Origin: Eublepharis macularius
Lineage: Eukaryota > Chordata > Lepidosauria > Squamata > Eublepharidae
Reading direction: 5' to 3'
DNA length: 64,000 bases
Assembly (NCBI RefSeq): GCF_028583425.1
Contig: NC_072805.1
Location: 20,594,001-20,658,000, forward strand
The notes beneath the pieces were generated by a model. The model had not been told where the DNA came from, ran no database searches, and saw nothing but the letters and a program-made list of their open reading frames with translations. A program made the translations under genes and the position numbers. Shown one piece after another: positions 52,501-63,679 of the stretch; position 1 is the first letter of the stretch, and each line of letters starts with the position of its first letter.

Positions 52501-55500
52501 AAATTTTCCCATTTCGTGAAACGATTCATTAGGTTTGTGATTTGTCAGTTCCCGGGGCCCTACAATGGCCCCCTTCATACTCAGAGATGCCAAACTCGCA
52601 GGGAGACTTCAGCAGGCTGTCCTCCAGCCACCCTCCAAGTAGCTCTCTTCAGGGTTCTCTTTGCTGACTTTTCCCTCCCATCATCCTGGCCTCCTGCTTT
52701 CTGCCACTGCTGGAAGAAAAGTCAAGTGGAGCAGATCTGCTTGGGTTTTCCTCTCTTCAGGTTCTCTTTGCTGACTTTTCTTTCCTGTCCTCCTGTCCTC
52801 CTGCTGCTCTGACATGCCCTACCCCCCACCTCCAAGTCCTCGAAGGAAAAGCCGAGTGGAGTGGATCTGCTCAGGATCTGCTACAGGGAGCTTGGGGGCA
52901 GAGATGAGCGGGAAGGCATGTCAGAGCTGCAGGAGGATGGGAGGTAGAGAGTCAGGGAAGGGTTCCTGAAGCTGGCAAGCAGTGAACAGTGGCAGAAGGA
53001 GCTGCTGAGGCTGCCACTGCTGCTGCTCCACCACCCCATTCTTAAAAACAGAGAAGGGATACAGAGAGGGGAAGGAGTTTCTGATTACAGTTCCCAGGTA
53101 TACTTGCGCAAACCCGCATTGCACAGTTCTCAGGTTGGCAAGGAGAGCTGCCTATCAAGGTTATGTGGGCTAAGATTGGGGTTTCCACAGCAACAAAAGG
53201 TCTGCAGACATTTCAGGCCTATGTTACCTAGGGAATCAACAGATCAGCGCCAGCCTGTCCGGCATCACGAAGCATTCACAAATTCCACGAATCGGCCCCA
53301 AAAGTCATGGATTTCATGAAAAAAACAGCCCCACAAAACGCGATTCGTCATGAAATTTGATTCATATTTCGATTTGTGCCCATGTCTAATTGAGAGTGAT
53401 TGGCCTGAGGTCACTCAACGTGCTTCATGACAGAATTTTTGTTATTTATTATTTATTTTATTTATTGTTCTCCTTTTTCATTGAGAGTCAAGGCAGATTA
53501 CAAGCAGTCAGACAGTATAAAACAACCACTAAAAATAGAACTAGGATTACAGGATTAAGGGACAATGTGAAAACTACCTAAAGCAGGTAAACTACAAAAG
53601 ATACAGAATATGAGTGGATTACAAGGTAAAAACAAGATGCAGAGGAGTTAGCTGTGTTAATCTGTAGTAGCAAAATCAAAAAGAGTCCAGTAGCACCTTT
53701 AAGACTAATCAACTTTACTGTAGCATAAGCTTTCGAGAATCACAGTTCTCTTCGTCAGATGCATGGAGGGCAAGAAGAAACTGGTCAGATATATAGGTGG
53801 AGAGGGGAGGGCGGAGTAGATGCAAACAGTAGCTTTTGATACGGAGATCAGTTTGCTTCTGTTAAGGAAGTCAGTTACTTCTGATAATGAGAACCATTCA
53901 TACCTATAATACCTATAATAATAATAGCTAGTCCAGTACTCTAACCGCTACACAATAGTGGTTCTTTCCTAAGACACTCCCTGTGTAATCCATGGCAATA
54001 TGTAGTGCTTTTGCATAGTGGTTTCTCAGTCGACAAATAGGTATGGAAAGGTTCCCCGAAGGAAAGAAACTTGACAATTCCTGAAATAGAGTGGTAAAGG
54101 AGGCTGTGACTGGACATCTATCATGTAGCACCATGGGGACATGTATTAAACGAGAGTTATGGGGGGAAATAAATTGTGCAGCAGACCTATTGTAGTCCTT
54201 GAGACCCAGCCATCACATGCTTGGCGCCAAAGCACTCTGCAGGAGTAGGGAAGGGGCTATTGGGGATCAGTGAGCCATAGGGTAATTTCAACTGAGGATT
54301 AGTCTATCTACGCGCTGCACAAAAGCAGGATGTTTTAGTCAGGAGAGCAGCAGAATGTTCTGCCCACAGTACAGAAGGCAAAAGGAACTCTGATTTTTCT
54401 AGGCACCATTTAAATACAGTTTGTTCACAATGAAGTTTTGATTCAGTTGTATTTGTTGTAAAAATATATATCCCAATTCTGTGCTTCTGAGGCACTTCAT
54501 GACATAATTAAAACTATAATAAAAATAACTATGAAAATATTTTTATTTGGTAAAGGACGCGAAAAGCCAGGCACACATCTAATAACTCAAGTGTTGCCAA
54601 AGGCTTCAGTAAATGAAAAGGTGTGGTTGGCACCCTAAATATTGATAATGTAGGCACTGTCAGATGAAACTAGGGAAAATGTCCCACAGCCCAAGTGCCG
54701 CTGCAGAAAAGATGCTCTCTGCTATGGCCAGCCCCCCACCCCCTTACTTCCAGGGTAGAGGAGGCACATAATCCTATGGGAGCAGGCAGTCAGTCCTTCA
54801 GACAATCTGGTCCCAGGTCTTTTAGGGCTTTATTTATTTTATTTTTATTTGTTTATGTAATTTATAGTCCTCTTTTCTCACTAAGACTCAAGGCGGATTA
54901 CATAGTGTGAGATTAGTACAGTCAGTATCAAGGACACTTTCATAAGCAATGCCATAGAGTAAATAAATACAAGTTTACAAAGAGATAACATTAGTAAGAA
55001 TTCCATATGGAGTTCAAGGAAATGCTGAAACAGAACATAAACAATTCTAGCAATACAGAGTTGTAGAAATGCTGAAACAGAACGTAAGCAATTCTAGGGC
55101 TGACATAGGAGGACATATTTAAAGCAATAGATAGTAAGTAAGGCAGCAAAGTGGTGAAGTTTATGGTCCTTAACTCATTAGCAGAGCATCTGAGACCCCT
55201 CCCTACAATACAAAAGCCTTTTTGAATAATTTGGTTTTGCATTGTTTGCAGAAAGCTAGGGGAGAGGCGTCCGGCAGTCAGTAACAAGTCATTAAAGCTG
55301 TAGTACAATCAAATCCTCAATTCCCAGTTAGTAATTTGGTGCCATATTTTGTACCTGATGAAATTTCTGAAGACTCCTAAGAGGCTGCTCGACTTATACC
55401 ACATTAGAATTGTCCTGGGCATTGCCAAGGCACAGTAGCTTTGACAAGGTTTACTCAGGAAAGGCTGAAGATGGCAAACCAGCCTATGTCAGTGAAAGAT

Positions 55501-58500
55501 GTTTGGGGCCACAAACTCATATTTGGGCTTGCAGTTGCAAAGATGAATCTAAAAGCACCCCTAAGTTGTCATCTCAATTTTTCTCAGGCTAAAAAACAGA
55601 TGGAATAATAACTCCCTGGCTACCCTAACTACTTTTACTACCTGCCAACAGAACCTCTGTCTTGTCTGGATTGCGCTTCAATGTATTAGCCTCCATCCAT
55701 CCCATTACTGAGTTCAGTTGCCTTTTCAGAATATCTCACTTGGATTAGAAAAGAAATAGAGCTAGCATATAATTGCAACCTATTAAATTACCAGAATACC
55801 TCCAAGCATGTATGGTTTTCTCTCCCCACCGCTGTTGAACCTTAGCCAGCCCTTGTGTATCTGCAGTGAGGGAAAGGACTTCCCTGTCTGCCTTCTCAGC
55901 CTCTCCTCAGCAGCTTAGGGGAGAGAGTGAAGTGAGACTACCAAGGTGCCCAAAGGAGAGCAAGCTGGCTGTGGAGAAAGGGAGTAAAATCACTAGCATC
56001 CCTGTATGGCCAGCTTGCTCTCTTTCTGGGTGGCTGCCATGAGGGTGGCTTTGCTCCGGCTTCTCTGTGGCGAGCTTTCTCTCCTTCCGACAGTTGCTCA
56101 GGTGCTGGGATGAATGTGTGGAGGTTGTGGAGAAGGGTGCAGGTTGTTGGGGAGGATGGGCCTTCCCTCACTGGCCCACAACTCAGCGAGACTTGCTGTT
56201 TGCCTGATCCTCAGTTCCTGCAGTGTTTCAGGGTGGCAGCCACAATCCCTCCCATACAGTGGCTTTGCCCAATATCCAGAGACATGAGGTGGGTGCCATA
56301 TTGGGGAACGGTACGCAGAAGAGCCACATGTGGCTACTGAGCCGCTGAGTAAGTATTGCTGGTCTATACAATGCAGATTGTACGCTTCTGCAGCTTCAGT
56401 TTGTGCAGGAAAGATGATGTAAGGTTTAACCCTTCAACTTCCACTTGATGTCTTCACTGATCAACCAGCTCTTTTTTGCTGTTAGACCTTTAACGGAAAA
56501 GATGCCAGCAGACCATGGAAGGGAATACACTCTAGCCAGCTAAAGGGGCACTCTTATCTCCGTAGCGTAAAGACTGACTAGGGCTTTGAGAGGAATACCT
56601 ACATCAGCTAAACGTGTCCAGCGTTACTTACTGTTGTTACTTAGCAATCCTTGTTTATGGCTGTGACTTGCTGTGTTGATGGGTTCAGATGACGGTGGAT
56701 ATTGCCGATCAGCCAGAGAGTGATTTGCATCTCAAACCAGTTAGCTTTCTTAGGGGAGGTACCTTCTTAACTCCATGTGTTACAAGTTTGATGGTTCCTC
56801 TTGGGATGGCTCCTCCTAAAAGCAAAGGCTAATTCTCATTAATTAAGACTAATTGAGTAGCATGAGTGATATCAGCAGCCTTTAGGCGCCAGCTGCTTTG
56901 TGCCCTTAAACTGGTGTCTGGAATTCAAAATGTATCCTAAGAGACTAGCTACACCTCAGATTAGAATGTCCCGCATCCAGATCAACACCGATCTCCTGAT
57001 TACTGTAACTAATGCCCAATTTCTACTGCTTCCTGACTTTTTAGTATACATCCACACACAGCTAAAGTAGCAGTGTGAGGCCCCCTGAAGCTTGCATAAA
57101 CCCTCAAAGCATTTCATTGACATTAGGAGAAGCTTCCCCTTAGGCCTTTTCTGCATGGTACTTTTTCACTAGTTCTTGCCCCATGCAGCTTTGATGTCTC
57201 CTCTGAGTTCTGCACATGAGGTCAAAAATTCTTTGGTTCAGTCTCCAAACTACTTCCCAGACTTTTTTGTATTCTGCAGGTTGAAAGGCTACATCAGCTG
57301 CAGAACTGATTCCCCCCACAACCCGGGGTTTCTGCATTTTTTCTCCCTGCCTACATAACCTGTTTGTTGGTTGGTTGGTTGGTTGGTTGGTTGGTTGGTT
57401 GGTTGGTTGGTTGGTTGGTTGGTTGGTTGGTTTTTTGCAGTGAAGTTAAAAGACAGATTTTTTTTTGAAGTGTAAAATATTTTCTCTGGTGTCAGCCCTG
57501 GTCCTGCTTTTCATCTTTCCCTCTCCCCTTTATCCCCCTGGATCCTGATAGTTTGAACAGCAATATGTAACTACATCTTTCCTCTCTCTTTTGTCTCCCG
57601 CCTCTCTCCACCCTGATGTTGTCATTGTTTGATGTGTGTTATGTGCGACATCAGCAGTAAATTTTAGGGGTGTGCATCTAGAAAGTTTCTATTTTGGTTT
57701 GGGGGGGTTAGGGAACAATCATGTCTCATTACTTGTTTGTTCTGACTGGGGCCCCTTGCACACATGTTGGCCATGCGTGTGCAAACTCACACTCTTCTTT
57801 TCAAGGGGGCAAGGCTCTGGGGCAGCTGTTTTTGCACACAGTGGCACCAAAATAACAGAGAACACAGTCCTCTCTCTAAACCCTTGACCCACCAAGTTTA
57901 AGAGCACGCAACAACATTGTTCTGTGTTTACGGACCCTGAGGAATAGGGAAGGCACACGTTGAGGTGAGTGGGGCAGCTGCGCACATTCTGGTTGTTGTT
58001 GTTTTTTTGCATTGTCCCCAAACCCATCGATCCAATGAGTTTCTTCTCAAGCACATGAAAACTCACCCCGAAGTAGCCTGAGTGTTGGCACTAACCCAGA
58101 CACAAACAATGACAGGAAACAAGTGGGACCAGCACAGTGCGCAAGCAGGAGAGTGCTCTTTTGCCAGCTGGTCTAGTACAGCACAAAATTTTTTTAAAAA
58201 AAATATTTCCAGCTTTAGTGACCAAGCCAATAAATTTTGCCTTTGAATCCTGCTTTTGCGCCATGTTTCTCTGTGCTGGTAATTTCATTTCCATGATGAG
58301 GGGCCATTTGGGCGAATCCTTCTCCCTAATCTGCAGCAGGAGCCCATGTCAGGATGGGACTCCTTGTTTAAACCTGCTGGCCTGTCCTTGGACTGTGTGT
58401 AAAAGCACACAAAAAGGGAGAGCTAGATACTGGTTTTTCTTTTACAGGAAGGAAAGTAGATGGAAGATGGCCCTCTTTTTTCCTACTAAAAATGGGAGAC

Positions 58501-61500
58501 TGGACAGGTTACTGGCTCCCAGTCTCCCTTTCCAACTAAAACCGTAAACCCAGATTTAATTGAAGAAGATGACAAAATAGCAGGAAGAACTGAACAGGTC
58601 CCCCAGATCAGTATTTCCACATGGAATACTGATTTGCAAAGACTTGGGTGTGTGTGCCTGTGTGAGTGTGCAATTCACGCTGCTGTCTCCCCATCATTTA
58701 AAGCAGAGTTAACTGTTTTAATCAGAAAAGCCCCCAAAGCCTGAAGGCTTTCCGAGCAGGATGAAATTCCTCCTAGTACTTTTTGACTCACTATCTTTGG
58801 AGGACTTCCGATGTCACAATGAATGGCCCTGGCATCACGGCACCTAAGTGAAGGACAGCAACAGCAGAAGGCCACAGAATCAGCATGAACCAGCTGCACA
58901 TGCCTGGGACCTTCTCAGTGGGGCTTTCCTTTAATAGTTGCTCTTCCCTTCTAGTTTCCGCTGTTATCTGCATTGCACGAGCCTTTGCAGCAGCCAGGGG
59001 ATCAGAGACTGCAAGAGAACCCCTCCTTCCTCAGACCACGTGGATGTGGCTGGGCCGGCCTTTCTTTGCATAATGCTTAAAACTGCACAGAAAGGGATGG
59101 TGGTGCTGATGGCACCGTGCTGTCTGCTGCTCTCCTCCCTGGTGCAAAGCAAACCTTTGATCCCTGTGAGCCACTCAATACCAATGCCATAAACCCATTG
59201 CCCAAGAAGCACTGAAAAAAACACACTTAAGCGCACCACGTACAAGATGCTGCTGGCAGCCCACCCCACTGCCTGGCAGTACCGAAAATGAAATGCACAA
59301 ACTTTTCAGGAGGGGGGCGTCATTACAGCCTCGTTTCCTAGATTTGGTTCAGAGTTCTGGAAGCTGCTTTAATGAGCCAAACCAGCAAGTTCTGTTTGTA
59401 TTTTCGGCTTGTTTTTTTCATTATGCACACCCCTAGTAAATTTCCCCTTTTACTAACACAAGATTGTGTAGGAGGGTGTTTTGTTTTTTAGTCCAGATTG
59501 TTTTCTCTCTTAATTTTTTAAAACAATCGTTCCAATGTTTTTTAAAAAAGAAAAAAAATCTTGTTGAATATTTTGAATGTTACCTTCAGAACACCTCAGC
59601 CAGTCAAAACAGAATTTTCTTTTAAACTTTGGAGCTCAAACGGAGTGAGGTAGAGGTTAACCACACACACACCCTGAATGTCCAGAAGTTGTAGTGTTAC
59701 AACGTGTGCACGAAAAAAGCCACACTGACACACAACCGCTGATGTTCGTCCTTCCCCAGAAAGCCCACAGCAGAAACAGGGCATTTTTTAAAGTGCACAA
59801 ATAAAAATGAGAAACCACATTGGTGAGCTTTGGCATCCGCGTCACTCTCTGGGTCTTAAGAAATAAGTACATCAATTCAGGTGATCCATCAGCCCCTGAG
59901 GAAGTCTTGATGACAAAATCTGCCGCTTAGCCGGCCGCAGTTAGGGCTGCCTTTCGTTGGATCCCTCATGTAACATCTTGAGTGACATCTGAAAGAAAGC
60001 AGAGGAGTTAGCCGTGTTAGTCTGCATGCATCTGACAAAGAGAACTGTGATTCTCGAAATCTTATGCTACAATAAAGTTGGTTAGTCTTAAAGGTGCTAC
60101 TGGACTCTTTTTGAACCTGAAAGAAAAGAAGATACAGTTATGGTCATAAATTGACTTATACTTACCATCTCATTTACCCATGGAGCGCTTGCCTTGTTCC
60201 TAAAAAGACTGGTACAGGGCATTGAGTCCCCTGCTTGGATTGAACTGTGAAAAGGAAATTTCAGATGTATTATGAATATATGAATGCACTTTTTGCACAA
60301 CTGTATAATTATAGAGCACACCAATGATACTGTGATTATTTTCATGCCAAAAAATACAGATATATTTTCTCATTTTCCGGGTGGATTTCCACTTTGCTTG
60401 TTGTCACAGCAGAAACAGGGCATTTTTAAAAGTGCACAGATAAAAATGAGAAACCACATTGGTTTGACATCCTCAAGCGCAAAAATTATAGAATTTGAAA
60501 GCGAATCCAGTCCTTGTGGACCGGATGCCCGAAAAACCCGCTGTAAGTGTGCCATGAGGAAACAGTCCTATCTGTCATAATTACTTAATTTTGACAATAT
60601 GAAAAAATAAAATTGTAACATACTGGGAGCCAAAGCGTTTGCAAGACTTTCAGTTCCAAAGATTTTTCATAGGCATCAAGTCTTTACAGGCTGATTCTAA
60701 TTTTAGAAGAAATCTTGAATAAGTGACACACATCTGCCAGATATCACTGTATGCTCCTAGAACTGCCTCTGTGTTTTAAATTTATGTTTACATAAAGTGG
60801 AATGCCTGTCCAGTTGGGCCTTTTAGTTCTGCCTGTTTCAAGCAAGGGGCACAGTTCATCGACTCTCTCTTGTTCAGTTCATACAGTAGTAAATGAAAGT
60901 CAGACAATATCTCAGATACCAGAGTCTGTTTGTATCAACAACATTCCTGGTGGATTGTCTAGTATACCCTTAATTTCTGCTTCGGATTCCACCTTTATGA
61001 TACGATCTGCAGAAACTTTTGTACAGAGTATTGCTTAATAAGGACTCTCTGCATTTCAAAGAATCAGTGTTTCCGTGATGATAAAGCTACAGACTTATGG
61101 GAAACTCTTGATCTAGAAAGTGGAAGGAAGGCGTTAAGCATAATCATTTTGAAATCAGTCCCGTATCTGTGCCAGAAATTTCATTCTTGAAAGGTTCTTT
61201 TTAAACTCCAAACACACGCTTTTTCTTTTTCAGCATCTCAAAGATAAATTTTGGAATTTCATCTTCTACAAGTTTATCTTTATTTTTGGCGTGCTAAATG
61301 TCCAGACTGTGGAAGAAGTGGTCATGTGGTGCCTTTGGTTCTCTGGACTTGTGTTTCTACACCTCATGGTTCAGCTTTGCAAAGACAGGTTTGAATATGT
61401 AAGTTATTTACTGTTAGTTTAGAACCGGGCAGATGTGAATTTCCTTTGTATTCTCATCAAGGAATAATTGTTATGTGAAGTATGTTCTGTGCAGTCGTTT

Positions 61501-62263
61501 TACGTGATTAGAAACCAGGACATAATGGAGGTAGAGAAGGACATATAGGTTAGGTTTAATTACTGATTGGTTTACTGGGGGTGAAAAAATACACTGTAAA
61601 AGAGGAGGCTGTACTGTGGGCATCCTGTCATACCTTCTGTTCTCCCATTCAGTTTTCACTTGGTGCCCATGTTAGTTATTTATGTATTTAAAACATTTAT
61701 ATGCTGCTTTTTGCTCTAGTGGAGATCCAAAGCAGCTTACAGCCTCGTTCTCTGCCCCCCCCCCCAGTTTTATCTATGTAACAACAACTTTGTGAGGTAG
61801 ATTGGGCGGAGTGTGTGTGGCTGGGCCAAGGTCACCCGGTGAGCTTCATCGGCAGAACGGGCACTCTTACGTCAGGCAGACTGCCCAGCTTCTGTTCTGT
61901 TATGTAGATAAAGCAGCAATCCAACCAGATCGAAAGATTCTCCACCTGCAGGGATTGGAATGGGATTACAGCAGCTAATCTCTTCCCTGCCAGCGGAAAC
62001 TGTGGAATTGTGCCCTTGGCGTGCTGTTTGATTTGGTTCCTCCTGACAGCTTTGAAAGTCAAAGTGAGCAAGCGGATGTTTCCTCACCTCCCGTCTTTTG
62101 TATATGGCAGCTCTCCTTTTCTCCCACCACACCCATGAACAGCCACATCAGAGTCCTGACCTTGCTGGTTGCCATGCTGCTTTCTTGCTGTGGACTGGCA
62201 GTTGTGTGTGGCGTGATCGGATACACCCATGGAATGCACACGTTGTCTTTCATGGCAGCCGAG
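43292..62263 (+). CDS. AMFR: AMFR (gp78) E3 ubiquitin ligase, exons 1-4; continues beyond window
   Basis: AMFR is an ER-membrane RING E3 used in ER-associated degradation, including Insig/HMG-CoA reductase turnover. Exons seen: 43292-43555, 51610-51702, 61234-61398, 62111-62263, all GT-AG and all phase 0, giving residues 1-225. The start [18 protein letters not shown] is nearly identical to human. Hydrophobic segments at about 12-32, 89-110, 130-165 and 187-210 build the multi-spanning domain. Conserved stretches include [50 protein letters not shown] and [15 protein letters not shown]. The linker at 38-75 is Pro/Glu-rich and diverged. RING, CUE and VIM parts lie in exons outside the window. 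Confidence 0.97.
43641..43669 (+). other. G-quadruplex-type tract in AMFR intron 1
   Basis: Runs of 3, 4, 4 and about 12 G separated by 1-3 nt, on the coding strand, 86 nt after exon 1. More G runs follow to 43730. Fits the G3+N1-7 pattern. Confidence 0.75.
43935..44141. repeat. Snap-back inverted repeat, near-complete hairpin
   Basis: Left arm (aaaagagcaagagtctagaa, gcacctataagacttaac, gtgagtcacagctcacttct) and right arm (agaagtgagctgtgactcac, gttagtcttataggtgctac, tggactcttgctcttttcta) pair almost fully around a short loop near 44030. AMFR intron 1. Confidence 0.85.
44150..44375 (-). repeat. MIR-like CORE-SINE fragment
   Basis: cctcacaacaacccagagag, gtgactggcccaaggacgcc, gattcgaacctgggtctccc, ccaaccactgcaccatgct: antisense SINE including the tRNA head end. 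Confidence 0.8.
44530..46000 (-). repeat. L2/CR1-like LINE fragment, minus strand
   Basis: The minus strand carries [18 protein letters not shown], then [18 protein letters not shown] and [17 protein letters not shown], matching the L2/CR1 thumb pattern 'LRLA.KLRPLL....LAT.IH..VTSRLDY'. Broken by several stops and frame shifts. Borders approximate. AMFR intron 1. Confidence 0.7.
47071..47199. mobile_element. Short MITE with inverted termini
   Basis: Left end tgattccgcacacgttggat and right end gtgtgcggaatca are exact complements over 13 bp. About 129 bp, non-coding. AMFR intron 1. Confidence 0.75.
47275..47700. repeat. Snap-back inverted repeat with nested second copy
   Basis: Left arm gagtccactagcacctttaa, gcataagctttcgagaatca, gttctcttcgtcagatgcat; right arm is its complement (tatgattctcgaaagcttat, gttagtcttaaaggtgctac). 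A second head (agaggagttagccgtgttag) begins near 47510. AMFR intron 1. Confidence 0.85.
47701..48885. other. AMFR intron 1, no recognised element
   Basis: A T-run at 48594-48604. No exon signature. Confidence 0.4.
48886..49040. repeat. Snap-back repeat family, single arm
   Basis: gtgacagtctgaagctcata, aagtctttaaggtgccacag, ggccttgcttttattttgct, cacactaacatgtataccc. AMFR intron 1. Confidence 0.65.
49041..50354. other. AMFR intron 1, no recognised element
   Basis: Ordinary intronic sequence with no motif I can name. Confidence 0.4.
50373..50590 (+). mobile_element. 5'-truncated L1-type insertion
   Basis: 218 bp ending in a pure A tail after aatccaataaaaaaaa, flanked by an exact 18-bp duplication gaactcaaaggcctttct (50355-50372 and 50591-50608), extendable by A residues. 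The target AC/AAAA fits L1 endonuclease. No coding part. Contains G-rich 3'-UTR-like sequence. AMFR intron 1. Confidence 0.85.
50865..51250 (+). repeat. Non-LTR retrotransposon 3' end
   Basis: Reads [15 protein letters not shown], then SVKHVYPF, a decayed form of the frame at 27097-26723, followed by cttgccaaatccatcagg and a 3' UTR ending catggaccaaataaaactga. AMFR intron 1, about 360 bp before exon 2. Confidence 0.7.
51610..51702 (+). CDS. AMFR: AMFR coding exon 2
   Basis: [18 protein letters not shown] through GPLRVSERQ, a transmembrane segment and its cytosolic flank. Acceptor TTTGCAG|GTA, donor CAG|GTAAGA. Confidence 0.98.
52305..53450 (-). repeat. MIR-like SINE split by a hAT-like insertion
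   Basis: Left half 52305-52406 (gactgcaacaactgtgtaag, gtagaagtgagattgagag) and right half from 53397 (tgattggcctgaggtcactc) join across the insertion at 52407-53388. AMFR intron 2. Confidence 0.7.
52407..53388. mobile_element. Non-autonomous hAT-like element, family C
   Basis: Termini TAGAGATGGGCACAAA and TTTGTGCCCATGTCTA. Perfect 8-bp duplication attgagag (52399-52406 and 53389-53396). 982 bp. No transposase frame seen. Both subterminal regions are rich in cacgaa/ttcgtg words. AMFR intron 2. Confidence 0.88.
53636..53870. repeat. Snap-back repeat family, one arm plus loop
   Basis: gcagaggagttagctgtgtt, gagtccagtagcacctttaa, agctttcgagaatcacagtt, ctcttcgtcagatgcatgga, then tggtcagatatataggtgga. 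Close to the left half of the 47275 copy. Confidence 0.8.
54830..55800 (-). repeat. L2/CR1-like LINE fragment, minus strand
   Basis: The minus strand near 55640-55690 reads [10 protein letters not shown]. The left part (54835-54905) carries a common tail (ctcactaagactcaaggcgg). Decayed. Borders approximate. AMFR intron 2. Confidence 0.55.
55801..57360. other. AMFR intron 2, no recognised element
   Basis: No exon or repeat that I can name. Confidence 0.35.
57364..57431 (+). repeat. (TTGG)n microsatellite
   Basis: About 16 uninterrupted TTGG units, then a T run. AMFR intron 2. Confidence 0.97.
57665..59435. mobile_element. Non-autonomous hAT-like element, family D, 1.8 kb
   Basis: Termini TAGGGGTGTGCAT and ATGCACACCCCTA. 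Perfect 8-bp duplication gtaaattt (57657-57664 and 59436-59443). 1771 bp. No transposase frame recognised. AMFR intron 2. Confidence 0.88.
59766..59824 (+). repeat. 59-bp direct repeat, copy 1
   Basis: cacagcagaaacagggcatt through gaaaccacattggt; nearly identical to 60405-60463. AMFR intron 2. Confidence 0.9.
60000..60117. repeat. Snap-back repeat family, collapsed copy
   Basis: gcagaggagttagccgtgtt joins directly to gcatgcatctgacaaagaga, then gttagtcttaaaggtgctac and tggactctttttga, so the left arm is mostly missing. Lies between the 59-bp repeats. Confidence 0.8.
60405..60463 (+). repeat. 59-bp direct repeat, copy 2
   Basis: Differs from copy 1 at only about two or three positions. Flanking sequences are unrelated. 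Confidence 0.9.
61234..61398 (+). CDS. AMFR: AMFR coding exon 3
   Basis: [19 protein letters not shown] through QLCKDRFEY, with two hydrophobic segments. Acceptor TTTTTCAG|CAT, donor TAT|GTAAGT. Confidence 0.98.
61685..61870 (-). repeat. MIR-like CORE-SINE fragment
   Basis: gtaacaacaactttgtgagg, tagattgggcg, gctgggccaaggtcacccgg. AMFR intron 3. Confidence 0.7.
62111..62263 (+). CDS. AMFR: AMFR coding exon 4
   Basis: [20 protein letters not shown] through HTLSFMAAE. Acceptor ATGGCAG|CTC, donor GAG|GTGAGC. Confidence 0.98.
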
Positions 62264-63066
62264 GTGAGCCTTTCCTGTTTAATGGGGTGTTGGTGCACTC
62301 TGCTGGCCGACCCTCCTTGATTTGTGCAGCATTCTGAGTATTGATTCTGGTCAGTTTGCAGTATTTATAATCAAACACACACACACCCATTCAGAAACCA
62401 ATATAGAAATGCTCCCGGTGCTTTATTTATCTAGAATGCTTGCATTGTACGGTATGATACAAAATGTTGCTGCAGACCAAGGACTGCACTCACACAATGC
62501 TCGTCAATTGATACTGCATTCTGAAGCCTGGTTTCCAATGTATTTTTGGGTGTGTTTCATCAATCTACAGTTGAAATAAACTCAGGATCTGTATACCTGA
62601 GTGGAAGACAACCCCCATTTTAGAAAGCCCCCAAAGGTAAACCGTGTTGCCTTCCTTTTGAATAAATACAATACTTCCCTTACATTGTTTAAAATTGCCC
62701 CTTGTTGTTACATCTTTCATCATTGTCATGTTGGCATACTCCTGCCTGCAATGTTTACCACTTTCTTCCATTCTTCAATGAGTTCACTATAAAGTGGGCA
62801 TGGAGTATTTTTTTCCTGCTTGGGTATAACTGACTTCTTTACAGTAACCAAAACCACTAAAGAGGGAACAGATCTTATACAAGCAATTAATTACTGACTT
62901 CGTTTCAGTTAAGAGATCAAAACTTTTAGCTTTGGTTTTGATTGGGGAGGATTATGGTATGTATTTATTCCGCCCCCACACACACATTTACAAATCAGTG
63001 AAACATACATGTACTCTCTCGTACTTTTGCTTAAGGATAATCACCTGAAAAAATATTAGTTATAGC
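62264..63066. other. AMFR intron 4, left part
   Basis: A short CA run near 62375-62388. No element or exon recognised. Confidence 0.45.
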
Positions 63067-63326
63067 TAGGGCTTTTTTCTGGGGAAAGAGGTGGTGGAAC
63101 TCAGTGGGTTGCCCTCAGAGAAAATGGTCACATGGCTGGTGGCCCCGCCCCCTGATCTCCAGACAGAGGGGAGTTTAGATTGCCTTCTGTGCCGCTGAGC
63201 AGCGCGGAGGGCAATCTCAACTCTCCTCTGTCTGGAGATCAGGGGGCGGGGCCACCAGCCATGTGACCCATTTTCAAGAGGTTCTGGAACTCTGTTCCCC
63301 CACGTTCCCCCTAAAAAAAAGCCCTG
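63067..63326 (+). mobile_element. Non-autonomous hAT-like element, family A, copy 3
   Basis: Starts TAGGGCTTTTTTCTGGGG, ends AAAAAAAAGCCCTG, with perfect 8-bp duplication gttatagc (63059-63066 and 63327-63334). The subterminal arms pair across a short GC-rich loop near 63195. AMFR intron 4. Confidence 0.9.
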
Positions 63327-63679
63327 GTTATAGCTTTGAAACTGCCAGGCTTGCTTGATGCTGTACTGGCAATGGCATCACTTCATTGTTAGTTTTATAA
63401 ATCAGTCTTTAGAAGTGGAAAATTTTCCTCAGAAAAATTAAGCTCTGAAAAGTTTTCTACCCTACAGCTTTGTTTATACAGACTTTGTGCACCGAGAGTG
63501 AATAATTTATTAAAATAAATTTATTTTTGATTCATTAAAATAATTTATTAAAATAACTAGTTTTTAGCAGTAAATCAAAAGGAGTGTCTTCCATGTGCAT
63601 AATACCCTCAAATTTGTTTTATGCATTTTTATATACAGTATTGTAATTTTGATTTATAATTAAAATTGCCGTAGTATTT

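Noticed and set aside
57364-57431. CRISPR-like array
   Set aside because: A simple tetranucleotide repeat without spacers, in an animal genome.
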